From Leguminivora glycinivorella (taxonomy: Eukaryota > Arthropoda > Insecta > Lepidoptera > Tortricidae), in contig NC_062975.1 in assembly GCF_023078275.1 (NCBI RefSeq), forward strand, positions 17,841,641 to 17,905,640: a stretch of 64,000 nucleotides of DNA. The letters are read 5' to 3'. Below are positions 1 to 12,900 of this stretch, in pieces (within the stretch, counting starts at the first letter, position 1; every line of letters starts with the position of its first letter). A model generated the notes under the pieces. The model did not search any database. It was not told the origin of the DNA and saw only the letters and a program-made list of their open reading frames with translations. Position numbers and translations under genes: made by a program.

Positions 1-283
1 TATTTTTAACATTGTAAAGTTCGTAAGAACCCACATTGACACATTCCCACACAGAGCCGGTAACTTGAGATGCTTAAGGAACAGGAACAGGGGTTTACTC
101 GAAACATCTAACTTCAGACTGACCAAATCTACCAAAACGACCTATGCTATTGGCCCTAAAATCTATAATTGTATCCCCGAACAAATAACCGCTATATCCA
201 ATGATAATGTATTTTACAATAAATTAAAAAAATGGCTTATTGATAATGCCTTCTATGACATCAATGAATTCCTTGAAATGTAA
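1..283 (+). pseudogene. LINE reverse-transcriptase C-terminal fragment
   Basis: An open frame reaching the left window edge encodes the C-terminal tail seen in many insect and marine non-LTR retrotransposon ORF2 proteins. It has the pattern YAIGPKIYNCIPEQI, then a short basic stretch and the end FYDINEFLEM followed by a stop. The catalytic RT region would lie to the left of the window. No ATG begins the visible part, so this is a remnant lying in or upstream of the ATPase gene. The family is recognised only from this tail; the clade is not assignable. Confidence 0.55.
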
Positions 284-540
284 TATTTAGCGCGATAATG
301 TATTTAAATTATTTAAATTATATAGAACACATTTATAAATTTTATAATTTAATTCTTAGAGTAATAAGAATTATGTACTTAGTAATAATGAATGTTTATG
401 TTTCTGACGTGTAATGTATAAATATGCAATATCAATAAATATGAATATGAATATGAATATTATGTGCAATCGAAATAATCGCAGATAAATATACCTACAG
501 AGAAACCTAAGGATCCAAATGAAAATCTTAATGAATACTT

Positions 541-574
541 TTATTACGCGGGCGAAGCCGCGGGTAAAAGCTAG
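541..574 (+). mobile_element. Lep1-like Helitron, 3' end only
   Basis: The sequence GCGAAGCCGCGGGTAAAAG followed by CTAG is the 3' hairpin and terminus shared with the fuller copies at 6111, 23293, 49074 and 56824. The 5' part is missing. It abuts the first ATPase exon copy directly. Confidence 0.65.
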
Positions 575-981
575 TCTGAGATAAAGAGGGCAAGATATGA
601 GTCGATGCGACACGTCAAGCACGAGGGCCTTGAATGCGACATGACTTTCCTCGGCTTTCTCGTTATGCAGAATAGCTTGAAGCCAGAGACAACACAAGTT
701 ATAAAGGAGTTGCGTGAAGCGAATGTTAAGCAGATCATGGTTACATATAAAACAGTTATAAAGAACGAAATCTGAGATAAGTTAGAACGCAAGATGTGAA
801 TCGACGCGCGTCAAGTGAAAGGGCCTTGAATGCGACATGACATTCCTCGGCTTTCTCGTTATGCAGAATAGTCTGAAAACTGTGATAAAGACGGATAGTC
901 TATTTCGCGGTGACATACTTTCGCGGTTATCGTATGCTAACCGTGATGTTCGTAAGTTTCTTACGTTTAATTTGGTTACAG
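575..981 (+). pseudogene. ATPase exon, disrupted and partly duplicated
   Basis: From about 605 to 745 the plus strand reads KHEGLECDMTFLGFLVMQ, then NSLKPETTQVIKEL and REANVKQIMVT. This is the P-domain segment of P5B ATPases that normally continues straight into TGDNxxTAxSVAR. Here it runs into unrelated sequence, and the continuation appears only at 982. The intervening 746-980 is bounded by a direct repeat GGTTACA (739-745 and 974-980). It contains a second, stop-bearing copy of the exon start (771-878) and a piece of a dispersed repeat (about 893-945). No donor site restores frame: splicing at the only GT (740) to 982 shifts the phase. Either the allele is damaged or the assembly is wrong here. 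Confidence 0.7.
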
Positions 982-3900
982 GTGACAACATAATGACAGC
1001 AATGTCCGTGGCTAGAGGGTGCTTCATGGTGCAAACGCACCAAAAGCTGGTGCTTATCACAGTCGGCCATCAACAGACGGATGATACCCGACCGCCGCTG
1101 TGTATGGAAGTAAGTTTTATGTCTGTATGTTAGAAAAAGAGATATTATTTTTAAAAACTTTACTTTATGATTCTTCTTTAACTCATTCTAATATAGCCCT
1201 TAGTAATCTCACTCACAAATAGTTCGTTTATCTTATCGATAGTTTTTTGTTACCAGGTGGTTGGGGAAGGCGGACCGCCGAAGCTCGCGAGCGACATCTA
1301 TGTGCTGGCTTTGGAGGCAAGACGTGGTCCGTCATCCGGAATTACTATCCGGAGATGATGTCCACCGTACTTAATAGAGGTTAGTACTCTAGATGTAGAT
1401 GTAGTGTAGGGACGCCTGGCCATACAAAAATGTCAAAACTATTCTAACAAATTACGTATTTTCGTACCCAGGCATAGTATTCGGCCGTTTCGGTCCCGAC
1501 CAGAAGACGCAACTTATAACCGCGCTGCAGGGCGAAGGACGAGTCGTGGGCATGTGTGGAGACGGCGCCAACGACTGCGGAGCGCTCAAGGCCGCACACG
1601 TCGGGATCTCACTGTCCGAAGCTGATGCCTCAGGTACATTACTCAAGTTACTCTTTTAGTCCTTAAATAGGACTCACAATTGGGACGAATATTAGAACGC
1701 GGCCAGACGATCCAACAGCTAACGGAACTGCAGAGTGAGTCGTTGATACGTAGTTACGGAATAAGACGAGTGTGGAGCGCTGAAGGGTGCACATGCCGGG
1801 GTCTCACTGTCCGAAGCTGATGCCTCAGGTACTGACCAATAGTAGTATTTATGTAGTGATGAGAGTCAAAAATAGTCAAAATGTGCAGCCACGACCAGAC
1901 GATCCAACTTGTAATGGAACAGCAGAGACAGGCGTGAAGTTACCTGTGTGTCTTACCTGCAGTGGTTTTTTTTTTTGCTACAGTAATTGTGTTTTTTTTT
2001 TGTTACAGTGGCGGCTCCCTTCACGTCTCAAGAGCAGAACATTCGCTGCGTCAAATTATTAGCGCTGGAAGGCAGATGCGCGCTCAGCACTAGCTTCGCA
2101 ATCTTTAAATATATGGCTCTCTATTCGCTTATACAGTTCTTCTCTATTCTTATTTTATACAACGTAAGTATCCATTATTTTTTATCTTTATACGAAGAAA
2201 ATAAATTCCACAACCGTAGTTACGCTCTCATTTAACTCACATTTTGAATTACAATGATACGAGATATATCTAGGGGGTACGTAGTTTTAAACTAGAACGA
2301 AACTACATTGTGAACGTGCGGCGAGAATTAATGAAAAAATACAAAGATATAGAGTATCAAAGTTCCAGAGTGGGGGCTTGTGACGTCACTTCTAAGTAAA
2401 AATTGTACCTAGGCGTGACGTCACGCGAAACTTCAACAGCACTGTACCGTCCTCATTTTTCGTTTACGAGAAAAAAGAAAAAAATACGTGTCTAAAATTC
2501 TTGATAATCTGACGGACTAATTAGTTTTTTTTAGTCGTCTCGCCTATTCAAATTTGTATCCTAATGTAAAAAATCTAATTATTCACAGCTCAAGATCAGA
2601 GCATTCGTACCTTCTTATTTGTCAATCACTAAACCTTTCTTCGATTTTAGATTAGCGATAGCCTTCCAGACTGTAAACCGGCAAATCTTAAATTTTGTGT
2701 TTCTTTCTAGTACTTCTCGATCCTGGGTAACTACCAGTTCCTCTACATCGACCTGGTGCTAACAACGCTCCTAGCTTTGTCTCTCGGCCGCGCCGCGCCG
2801 GGCCCCGTGCTAGCGCCACGCTCTCCACCCGTGTCGCTTGTGGCTATATCTAGCATCCTGCCTCTAGTCGCACAGGTACGTCCACTTTATTGCTAAGGTA
2901 TGACCAATGAGGGTCAATGAGTGTTGAACACTGGTATGTACAACGCCAAGTAGCTAAAGAAACTGTAGGCCTAGCACATGATTGCCCCGAGATTATGTCG
3001 CCGCGAGATAGATGACGGGTCCATATTGGCTCATATAAAATTATTTGTTATATAAAACCGCCTTCAAAAATAAGCGCGTTACAAAACACGGAGAAACTAA
3101 AAAGCAAAAAATAATAAACCTTTGAATTCAGATTTCTTATCGTATTGCAATAATCTATACATCCAAATTATAAACAAATCAATTATTTTTGTAGTCGGTA
3201 CCAGACCTGTTCGTCGCCTTGCTATTGTCTGTTTGCCCCTCCCAACCATACATAGGCTGGTACCGACTCCAAAAATAATTGATTTGTTTATAATTTGGAT
3301 GTATAGATTATTGCAATACGATAAGAAATCTGAATTCAAAGGTTTATTATTTTTTGCTTTTTAGTTTCTCCGTGTTTTGTAACGCGCTTATTTTTGAAGG
3401 CGGTTTTATTTTTTGTTAAAAAGTTAATTTATTTGTTGATTTTTAGTGGTTCCTAGTGATATTATATGTATCAGTCCGAATATATGTACAGTAGTGAAAG
3501 AATTATCCTTTAACTCCTAACCATTGAGGAGTTGACCTTCCATCATCAGCTCAGCCACATAAAATTACTACCGTCAGGCGTAAATACTGGTGTACCTTTT
3601 AAAAATACACTAAAAACATTACATGTGCCTATAACATTTGAAGAGTTCCCTCGATTTCTCCAAGATCCCATCATCAGACCCTGACTTGGTGCCAATGGGA
3701 CCATCTCGGGGTTATACCAGTTCGATCAAAAAAAAAATTTTGAAAATCGGTCCACGATTCTCGGAGATATCGAGTAACATACATACAAAAAAAAAAAAAA
3801 AAAAAAAAAAATTCAGTCGAATTGAGAACCTCCTCCTTTTTTGAAGTCGGTTAAAAATTATTGTTTATACCGATTTGTGCTCCGAATGATCATTCGTCAT

Positions 3901-6900
3901 AATTTTACTTATCATAATTTTGTTTCATTATTATCAATAGTACTACTATCACTGTTCATAATAATCATTTAGCCGAAAATTTTTAATCATAAATTCTATA
4001 CAAATATTTAATAACATTCATAATTTTGTGTTTAAGAGGGCTTTCGTGTTAAAAATAGTGAAATCGCAGCCGAGCGCTCGATCATACCGTGTGTGGTATC
4101 AAATTAAAGGGCTTTGCGAGTAGTTTATAAATATATATCACATTATAGGACTTTTTCTACTTGGTCTAACAAAATATGAGAAAATGTCCAAAAGTGGTAA
4201 TAATTGTACCGGTGAAGGCTCGTTTTCAAAAAATTGGCAAAAATCAATAATAGCAATTTATAATCACTAAGGCATAACAGCAATTTAAGTAAACGTTGCA
4301 GATTAATTTAGTATAAAACTTACTTCGATGTGATGTAGATTTTCAAAGAAATTGTCACTTAATTTTAGGTAATTTCTGAAAAAAATTGAATTCGCCTTAG
4401 GCTAGTTTACTCTTTTTCAAAAACTTAAAATAAAAATCTAGTCTGAAATGGTTATGGTACAGGATATACAAATTATAAATTTACCCGTTTTAATATTCAA
4501 AATTGCCCAAATTTTACAAATAAGATCGACTGATTCAGCTCTATACGTGCGTTTTTCTAAACGTCCATTAGAGAAAAATTCATTTTTAATTTAGTGAGTT
4601 AGTTTTCAAAAATCCAGTCTTATAAAAATCAAGATAATAAGATGCTCTAACTGGAACTTGAATTAAATAAATCTATTGGATAACGGAAAGTGTAGTATTT
4701 CACCGACTAAAACTATCAATTTTACATTCTTTTGACGTTTTTTTTGAAAGCAGCCTTAAGAAAATCATTCATCATAAAATTATTAAAAAAGTTTTGGGGA
4801 AATTCTATGAAAAACTTGTGCCATTTATGGAAGCGCGCATGGAGCCTTTACAGTGACATATACAATTTACATTAAAAAGTCGTTTCTGGTTTGCTCACAG
4901 TCAACCTAACACGCTCCTCCTCGCTACGCTCGTCGTCGCACCTAACCGGACTGTCACATATGATTTCTGATCTGTTAACAATAATATAACGATAAATTAT
5001 ATTACTCGCAAACATTATGATCAATAAGTATACAGGGTGGGTGTAAACCTAATACGGGCGAACCTCTTAACGGTGGTGAGTATAGGACATAAGAAATGTA
5101 ATTAGATAACTTTTACTTAAAATTGAGATAAATGTTTTATCCATACAAATTAATGCGGCCCGCAACGTAACGAAACACACTAACGCTCGTTGACAGTTGT
5201 CACTGATTGTCATCGCAACCACGTTTACAGTACATTGCTGCTGGGTAATTTTTAAAAAATTCATTATGGGGTTAAAATTAAGAGTAACTCAAAAACACCT
5301 CTTAATTAATGATAACAATATTGAATTATATGCCTGGTTTCATTTATCGCCCTTATTAGGTTTACGCGCTGTATAAACATTAACATTAGTATAAAATGTA
5401 TTTATGATGAATGACATTATGAACATAAGTCATTCGAAGTTACGATAGTTATTAGCATAAAATTGTTATAAATAATGATCATTATAATGTAAAATTGTAT
5501 GAGAAACATTTTAGGACTACCAATAATCTATATACCAATTTTATACGAACTTTGGCGCACCTATAGATGACACGTCTTCTTCTAACTGTATTAATGACAT
5601 AAATCATAAGGACGGGTAGTCTATCTCGCGGCGACATACTCTCGCGGCAATCATATGCTAACCCCACTGTTCTTTAGATGCTGTTGATGCTTCCGGCTTT
5701 TTCTTTTAGCACAAGAGTCACTGTATTAAGGCATGGCCGCCATAGTTAGTGAGTGTTTGGGACCGGTGCCTAGGCCATCGACATGGTCCGATGGCTTGTC
5801 TCTTAAGGTGTCGGTGGTTTGAAGGTTTTCCATTAATTACCGTACATCGTTTAAGAATCCTTATCAATATTTATGCTGTAATTACTTTTTGTTTTCTTGT
5901 AGGTAGCGCTGGTTCTTCTTCTTCAACTTGCCGCTCTGTACCTGCTACGAGGACAGGACTGGTAAGTGCTTCTAAAAACTATTTTTTCTATCTCTTTCAT
6001 AATTATAGATATGTATCTTCGCCTGGCACAGACACGGGGTTTTCCGGCACTTAAATAAATAGAAATAACCGTACACCCATGCGGGTCCTACATACTAATG
6101 AAACTAATCCTCCATACTAATATAAATGGGAAAGTGTGTGTGTCTGTTTGTTTGTCCGTCTTTCAGGGCAAAACGGAGCGACGAATTGATGTGATTTTTT
6201 AAGTGGAGATAATTGAAGGGATGAAGAGTGACACAGGCTACTTTTTGTCTCTTTCTAACGCGAGCGAAGCCGCGGACAAAAGCTAGTTCTCTATACAGTA
6301 AAAAATCTTAACTGGAATCAGATCAAGCCAGGGAACGTCTTAAATAAACGACATGATACTATTTCAAAAATATCTTCATTGTATTATCGGAAGACCAGCG
6401 CTGGAAGTCGCCAGCACTTTTTTCTTCTATGTCATTCTTAAATATTTTTGTTGCCTGTGCGCTTACGAATAAAACATTTTGTATTCAATTTCCCCAGGTT
6501 CCACCAAGTGGAAGGCAACCCGGAGTTGGAAGTGGTGCTCTGCTGGGAGAATACAGTGATCTTCATCGTGTCCTCGTTCCAGTACTTAGTCATGGCCTGC
6601 GTGTACGCAAAGGGCTGGCCGTTCCGTGAGCCGTTTTGTGCCAATTGTAAGTATTTTTTAATAAACTGTTTTTGGTGGTTGCAAAACTTAGATTTTGCCT
6701 TATACATACATACATAAAATCACGCCTGTATCCCATAAAGGGGTAGGCAGAGCACATGAACTACTAAGTTTCAGTGCCACTCTTGGCAAAAAGGAGTTGA
6801 AAGAAATTCAAATTGTGACATTGCAGTGACAGGTTGCCAGCCTCTCGCCTACGCCACAATTTAACCCATATCCCACAGTCGACTTCTACGACACCCACGG

Positions 6901-9900
6901 GAAAAAAGGGGGTGGTGAAATTCTTAACCCGTCACCACAACAGCCATTTGCCTTATATTTTTTATTTTGCCTATTTCTATACATCGCCATACGATTAATT
7001 ATAAAAATAAACTGTTTTTCACTATATTGTATTTAAAGTCTGACCAGTGTGCGTAGCCGAATGCAAAAACGCTCACGATAATATCTCTTTCGTAGCTATC
7101 ACAGACCAACCCCTATAGACATCCATTACAAGACGACTCGCGGTCGCCAGCCTTCCTAGTATTTGCACTGATATAAGCGCGGGCGCTCGCCGTGCCCGAT
7201 CAGTAGCGACCAAGTAACAGACCCGAAAGCAGCGCGTGTTTTTCGCAGTAAAAAAATTGAAAAAGGGTATTTTGATGTCTTAAAGATGTCCACCTGTAGT
7301 GTGAAATGGTGTGGAAAGGTAACAAGAAGCTCAAATTTAAAAACAGACGTCATTACATTCCACATAAAAGACATATTTATAATTTATTCAGAGCCGGCAT
7401 AGGTCAACTTACATTGGCCACTTACGCGTCAGTAGAGGGACAGTCCCTTTCATCTGGCGCGACTGCCCGCCGTCCTTGAAACGGCCAATCACAGCGCGCT
7501 TAACACATTCCCCGCCCGCTCCTCGCACCCCTGGCACTGGTGCCTCGTATCGCGAACAAAATATACAAGATTGCTACTCTATAGGAGGTTCTCTGTGGTA
7601 GCTATCTATCTCTATCGCTCTTGCGTATTGGCGCGACAGAGCCAGGCTACTTTTCTACTAACTTTCGATTTCGTTTCGCGTCGTAGAAATGCCATTCGGC
7701 TACGGGGCCAGAAATATATGACTGTTGTCAAGAGGGCGCTGTTATTCTGATGTATGCGGTGACAGTTCAGAATAGTATGAAGAAAATAGTTCTAATGAAA
7801 TTCCGCAACATGGCGCGTAGTCATATATTTCTGGGGGGTTACCATGACGTGCTAAAGCCGTTCAGTTTAGGTTGAGAGAAAGGGACGAAGCTATAGCAGT
7901 TCCATAGCTCCGTCCCTCTCTCTCAACCTAAACTGAACGGCTTTAGCACGTCATGGTAACCCCCCTGGTCTGGTTTTACTAAGCTACCAATACCAACTGA
8001 CGGACGATAACATTATGCTAACTTTTTCACTCTCAACAAAGAGCAAAGATAACAACATTGTCAGCCCATTTGATGTACTCTCTCTCACCCCAACCTTATT
8101 TTCTCTGCGATCGAATTGGTCCGTAAATACTTAGAGAGGCTATTCATCCACATTTACAAATATACGCATAGTTCAGAATTGCCAGTCTTGATGGCTTGAT
8201 AGAGGATCGAGTATTATACACGATGATTTTTATTCCGTGAACGGGAGTGGAAAAATATTAAAGTTTAGCCCAAATTAAACTTATTGGGCGAGGTCTCGCG
8301 TTATTTCTTCACTGTTTAATTAATTAAAAGTGAAAACATAACTAAAACAAATAACGACTGAATACATGGTCACCCTACAGTATAAAAATAAAGTTTAACT
8401 ACGATACGTCAAGTGTCATCAGTATGGCGGGAAATTTGACGGATCTTATGTCAATAAATACTTCTATGTACTTGTAATCTTATCACTCTTATTAGTGCTG
8501 CACTGATAACGACGAAAATAATTGATAGGTGATTAACATAAAGTGCATTACTTACCTAAACTTTTATTTGCAAGCTACTTCTTGTACAAGTTAAATTTTG
8601 AACAAGTAAAACGATAAACGATTCGTTTTTAAACCGTAAAATTTAATTAATACGAGGGGTGATCCAAAAGTAATGATAATCAGTATGAAAGACACATAAA
8701 ATGTTTAATAAAATAATTTATTTTTCTACGTAATCTCCTTCCAAGTCTACACACTTGGACCATCGTTTCTCCAGACTACGAATTCCTTTAAAAAAAAAAT
8801 CTTTTTCTTGACCCTCCAAAAATGCCTCCACAGCGGCCATTACCTCGCCATCATTCAAAAATTTGTTGCCTCTAAGATCTTCCTTCAGCCGTGGAAAGAG
8901 ATAAAAGTCGCTGGGGGCTAGGTCTGGCGAATATGGGGGTGTTCCAGCAATTCGAACCCTGAATCACGGATGGCAGCCATCGCAACACCGGCCTTGTGGG
9001 GCGGTGCGTTGTCCTGGTGAAACAGGATGCCAGCTCGAAGTTTACCCCGCCGCTTTTCTTTGATTGCCTCTCTCAATCTGCGTATTTGGTCAGCGTAGTA
9101 GGAGCCCGTAATAGTGGTTCCCTTTTCCAGGTATTCGATCATTATGACTCCCTCAGCATCCCAAAACACTGAAGCCATGACCTTACCAGCGGAGCTTGCT
9201 ACCTTGAATTTCTTCGGTGTAGGGGACGACGCTCGCTTCCAGGTCATGGATTGCTGTTTGGTCTCAGGATCGAAATGATGGATCCAAGACTCGTCCATGG
9301 TTACAAACCGACGCAAAAATGTTTCGGGATCAGTTTGAAATTTTTCAAGATTAGACTTCGAAATCTCACAACGTATTTTCTTTTGTTCAGCCGTTAACAT
9401 TCTAGGCACCCAACGAGCGGAGACTTTTTTCATATGTAATTCATCAGTTAAGATTCTTTGAATGCTGCCATACGAGATGCCTGTGAGCTCAACTAGATGC
9501 CTGATAGTCATCCTTGTATCTGTTAAAACGAGATCATTAATTTTTTTTACGTTTTCTCCAGTAAGGGCGACAGATGGACGGCCTTCGCGGTGTTCATCTT
9601 GAGTGGATGTTCTTTCCAAGTTAAACTCCTTTGACCAGCGTGCCACTGTAGAATACGGCGGAGCGGACTCCCCCAGTGTTCCCACTAATTCAGCGTATAT
9701 ATCTTTAGTACACATTTTTTTCAAACAGAAGTATTTAATAACCGCTCTCACCTCAGTTTTCTCCATTTTTGCGATATTGTTCCGACTGCTCGTGAAAAAA
9801 CAAATGCAACTCTCTGACAGATACATATTTTTTATTTTTATTTTTTTTTATTTACTAAGGAGTCTTTGTGGACAGTAACGGCATACCTATTTATTTTAAT

Positions 9901-12900
9901 CCGATGCAAAAAGTATTCAATTATCATTACTTTTGGATCACCCCTCGTAAATAAAAACAATAAAAGCAACTGCGTACCTGACCAACTAAAACATAAAAAA
10001 AAATATTTTAAACATAATTTAACAAGTGTTCAAAATGACCACCGTGTTGTTCTTGACACAGCTCCGCTCGACGCCTGTGATTATTTTTAATTCTGCGGAG
10101 AGAATTGCTAGCCCTTATTTCGTCAAATGCGTTGCATATTCTTTGGCGGAGTTCTTGGACAGTATTGGACTCTTGTTCGTAAACAATTCGTTTTACGTCA
10201 CTCCAAAGGTAAAAATCCAATGGAGTGAGATCTGGACTGCGTGGAGGCCATGCGATGGGACCGCCGCGGCCGATCCACCGCCCAGGGAATTCCGCGTTCA
10301 GGTAGTCGCGAACCCTATGTTCGAAATGTGCAGGGGCACCATCATGCTGGAAATGCAGGTTGTTCAAATTCCGCAGGGGCACTTCGTCCAACAGTTCTGT
10401 CACCATATGCCTTAGCAAATTTAGGTAGTTTCCTCCATTTAATCTCTCTTCTATGAATATGGGTCCAATTAATGTCTCATTAATTATCCCTGCCCACACA
10501 TTTACCGAGAAACGCACTTGAAACGCGTTTCTTCGGGTGAGCCGTGGATTTTCGGCAGCCCAAAAGTGTTCATTATGGACATTAAATTGACCGACACGCG
10601 TGAAGGTCGATTCATCCGACCACAAGATATTGGTTTCGATGTTTCTCTCGAACCACTGACAGAAAGCAACCCTCCCTTCAAAATCTGTTGGTAGAATATC
10701 TTGCACAGGTCGAAAATGAAAGGGATGTAAATCGGACGAGTTAAGCAGCCGCCACACGAAGGATTGACTCACTTGAAATCTTCTTGCTGCTTGCCCAGTG
10801 CTCCTTCGAGGATCCCGAGCAAAGAATATTAAGACGATACGGTAGGGGTCAATTCTCCATACAAACGCTCTCGACTATTTTCTCCCTGGTTTTTGAAGAT
10901 AGAGCAATGATTTTTTCAACACAGACTGTTATTATTTTTATTTGTGTCGGACCGTTTTGATTTTTTTGATATTCTGCTTTTTAAAGATTCTAGAGCCAAT
11001 CAAAAATTTCCAAAAACGGCCTTTTTCATTGTGGCGCAAAAAAAGGTGTGATACTCAAGATTGGTAACAATTAACCAAAAAAGCTAAACGGTCCGACATC
11101 GATTATTTCATTGTTATTCAGATTCTCAAATTTCGTTCCGATTGATTAAGTTTTGAAGGAGGAAAGAGTCGAGAGCGGAACCTCGATTTTAAAGATTTTT
11201 TTGAAATATCTTTTGACTGAGTTGTTCTTAATGGACAATTTTTTTTTCGATAAATCTAGTTAATAACACTTGTATATTTAACTAAAATTCCCAAGTTGAA
11301 AGGGGGGCTCCTTTCCATTTTAGCATTTTCGCTACCGTATCCTCTTAAGATTCGTCGATCCAGATCGTCAGGATGACGATGAGGTCGTCCGGGTGCTTGA
11401 GCATGTTGCGGCACTGTAAACTGTCCGAAGTCACGTAGGTTTTGGTGCATGCGGTTTATCAAATTGTGTCTGGGAATCGGGACGTTTGGATGAAGTTCGT
11501 GGAATAACTGTTGGGTTCGTCTTGTGCTGTTTGTTTGTATCGACAAACGTTTATTATCGTAGATATTATTATCGTAGCGCTCGATATTTGAGTACGGATA
11601 TGGTTGAGGCATGACTTTTAGAAAATAAATTATAATTTTCTCATTCAATATCCACGAATCTGACTTTGTTTACGCGTATGACAAAAGTAATTGACAATGC
11701 CAATGACAAAATTTACTCATAAATTGTCAATTACTAATAAGTTTGTAAAGGTTACAAACTCATTAAAACTGATAAGGTAGTAGAGTGACAAGGATTTTAG
11801 GATAAAATTTAACTCAAAATTAAAATTAGGATTAAAAAAAAAACAAGTTTGTTTCCACGTAATTACTATTTTACCGTAATCCCCATCAATTACTGAGTTA
11901 GAAAAAATGGTTCCTGTTCACGGATTAAAAATCATCGTGTAGAGAGTTACTGTCGAAGTAAAATGTGTAATCACAGTGCATAGACTGCCATCTCTTGACA
12001 CAGGCTTAAAACTTTTGAACCTCAGTTTTGACAATTTGGGCCTTATTAAATGTCAAATATTAATATTAGCGCCATCTAGCTGAGCGTACCCCAAAGGTGT
12101 AACGCCATCTAGGCTACCGTACCTTTTTCTGTATGGTACTGAGGTACGTTTTTTTCTTAGACTTTATCTGTCTATACGGAGTAATGTATGTCTTTGCCAG
12201 CCATATAAGCTGACGTAAGACGGAAATGCCACATAGTGCGATCGCGGAAAAAAGCGACGGTTCATTTTCAACAAGCTCAACATAAATTTCTCCATATTAA
12301 GTTTTTTCCAACTCCGTTACCTCTTTAAATTCAATTTCAGATTACATGGTGCTGACTCTAGTCACACAGTCGGTGTTTGTTGTACTGCTCCTGTTCTGCC
12401 CATGGCAAGAGCTTGCAGACCTCATGGAAGTAAAGGCGTTCAAGGTATGTAATAATTTAAAGAGATTAATGTATGGGATTCCTTGATTTTATAAAAGGCA
12501 TTTGATACTCTCTGTCATTTCATTAAGATTATAAAGTTTGATGTCGTCAGAGTAAGGAATATATTTTTAGATTTATATATTGGATCTCTATATAGCAGAT
12601 CAAAAAGAACGTAAATTGGTTGTCATGTCAGCTAAAAGTCGTTAATTTCTTCCGGTGTACCCCAAGGTAGCGTTGTTGGACCTGCCTTATTTCTTGCGTA
12701 AATTTATCCTTTCCATTAATAAGAAATGCTGAGAAAATATTTTTTGAATGTATAATCTAACGTTGAAATTAGTCCGGTTTCCTCACGATGTTTTCCTTCA
12801 CCGAAAGGCGACTGGCAAATATCCAATGACATTTCGCACATAAGTTTCGAAAAACTCATTAGTACGAGCCGGGGTTCGAACCCGCGACCTCCGGATCGTA

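Noticed and set aside
371..1133. Minus-strand frames over 371-1060 and a plus frame at 837-1133 as separate genes
   Set aside because: The minus frames are antisense shadows; the plus frame is a chimera of a duplicated ATPase exon start, a repeat piece and the true exon 982-1109.
3097..3364. Two 80-codon frames on opposite strands with almost identical peptides
   Set aside because: They arise from the fold-back palindrome; no family match, start context or splice support.
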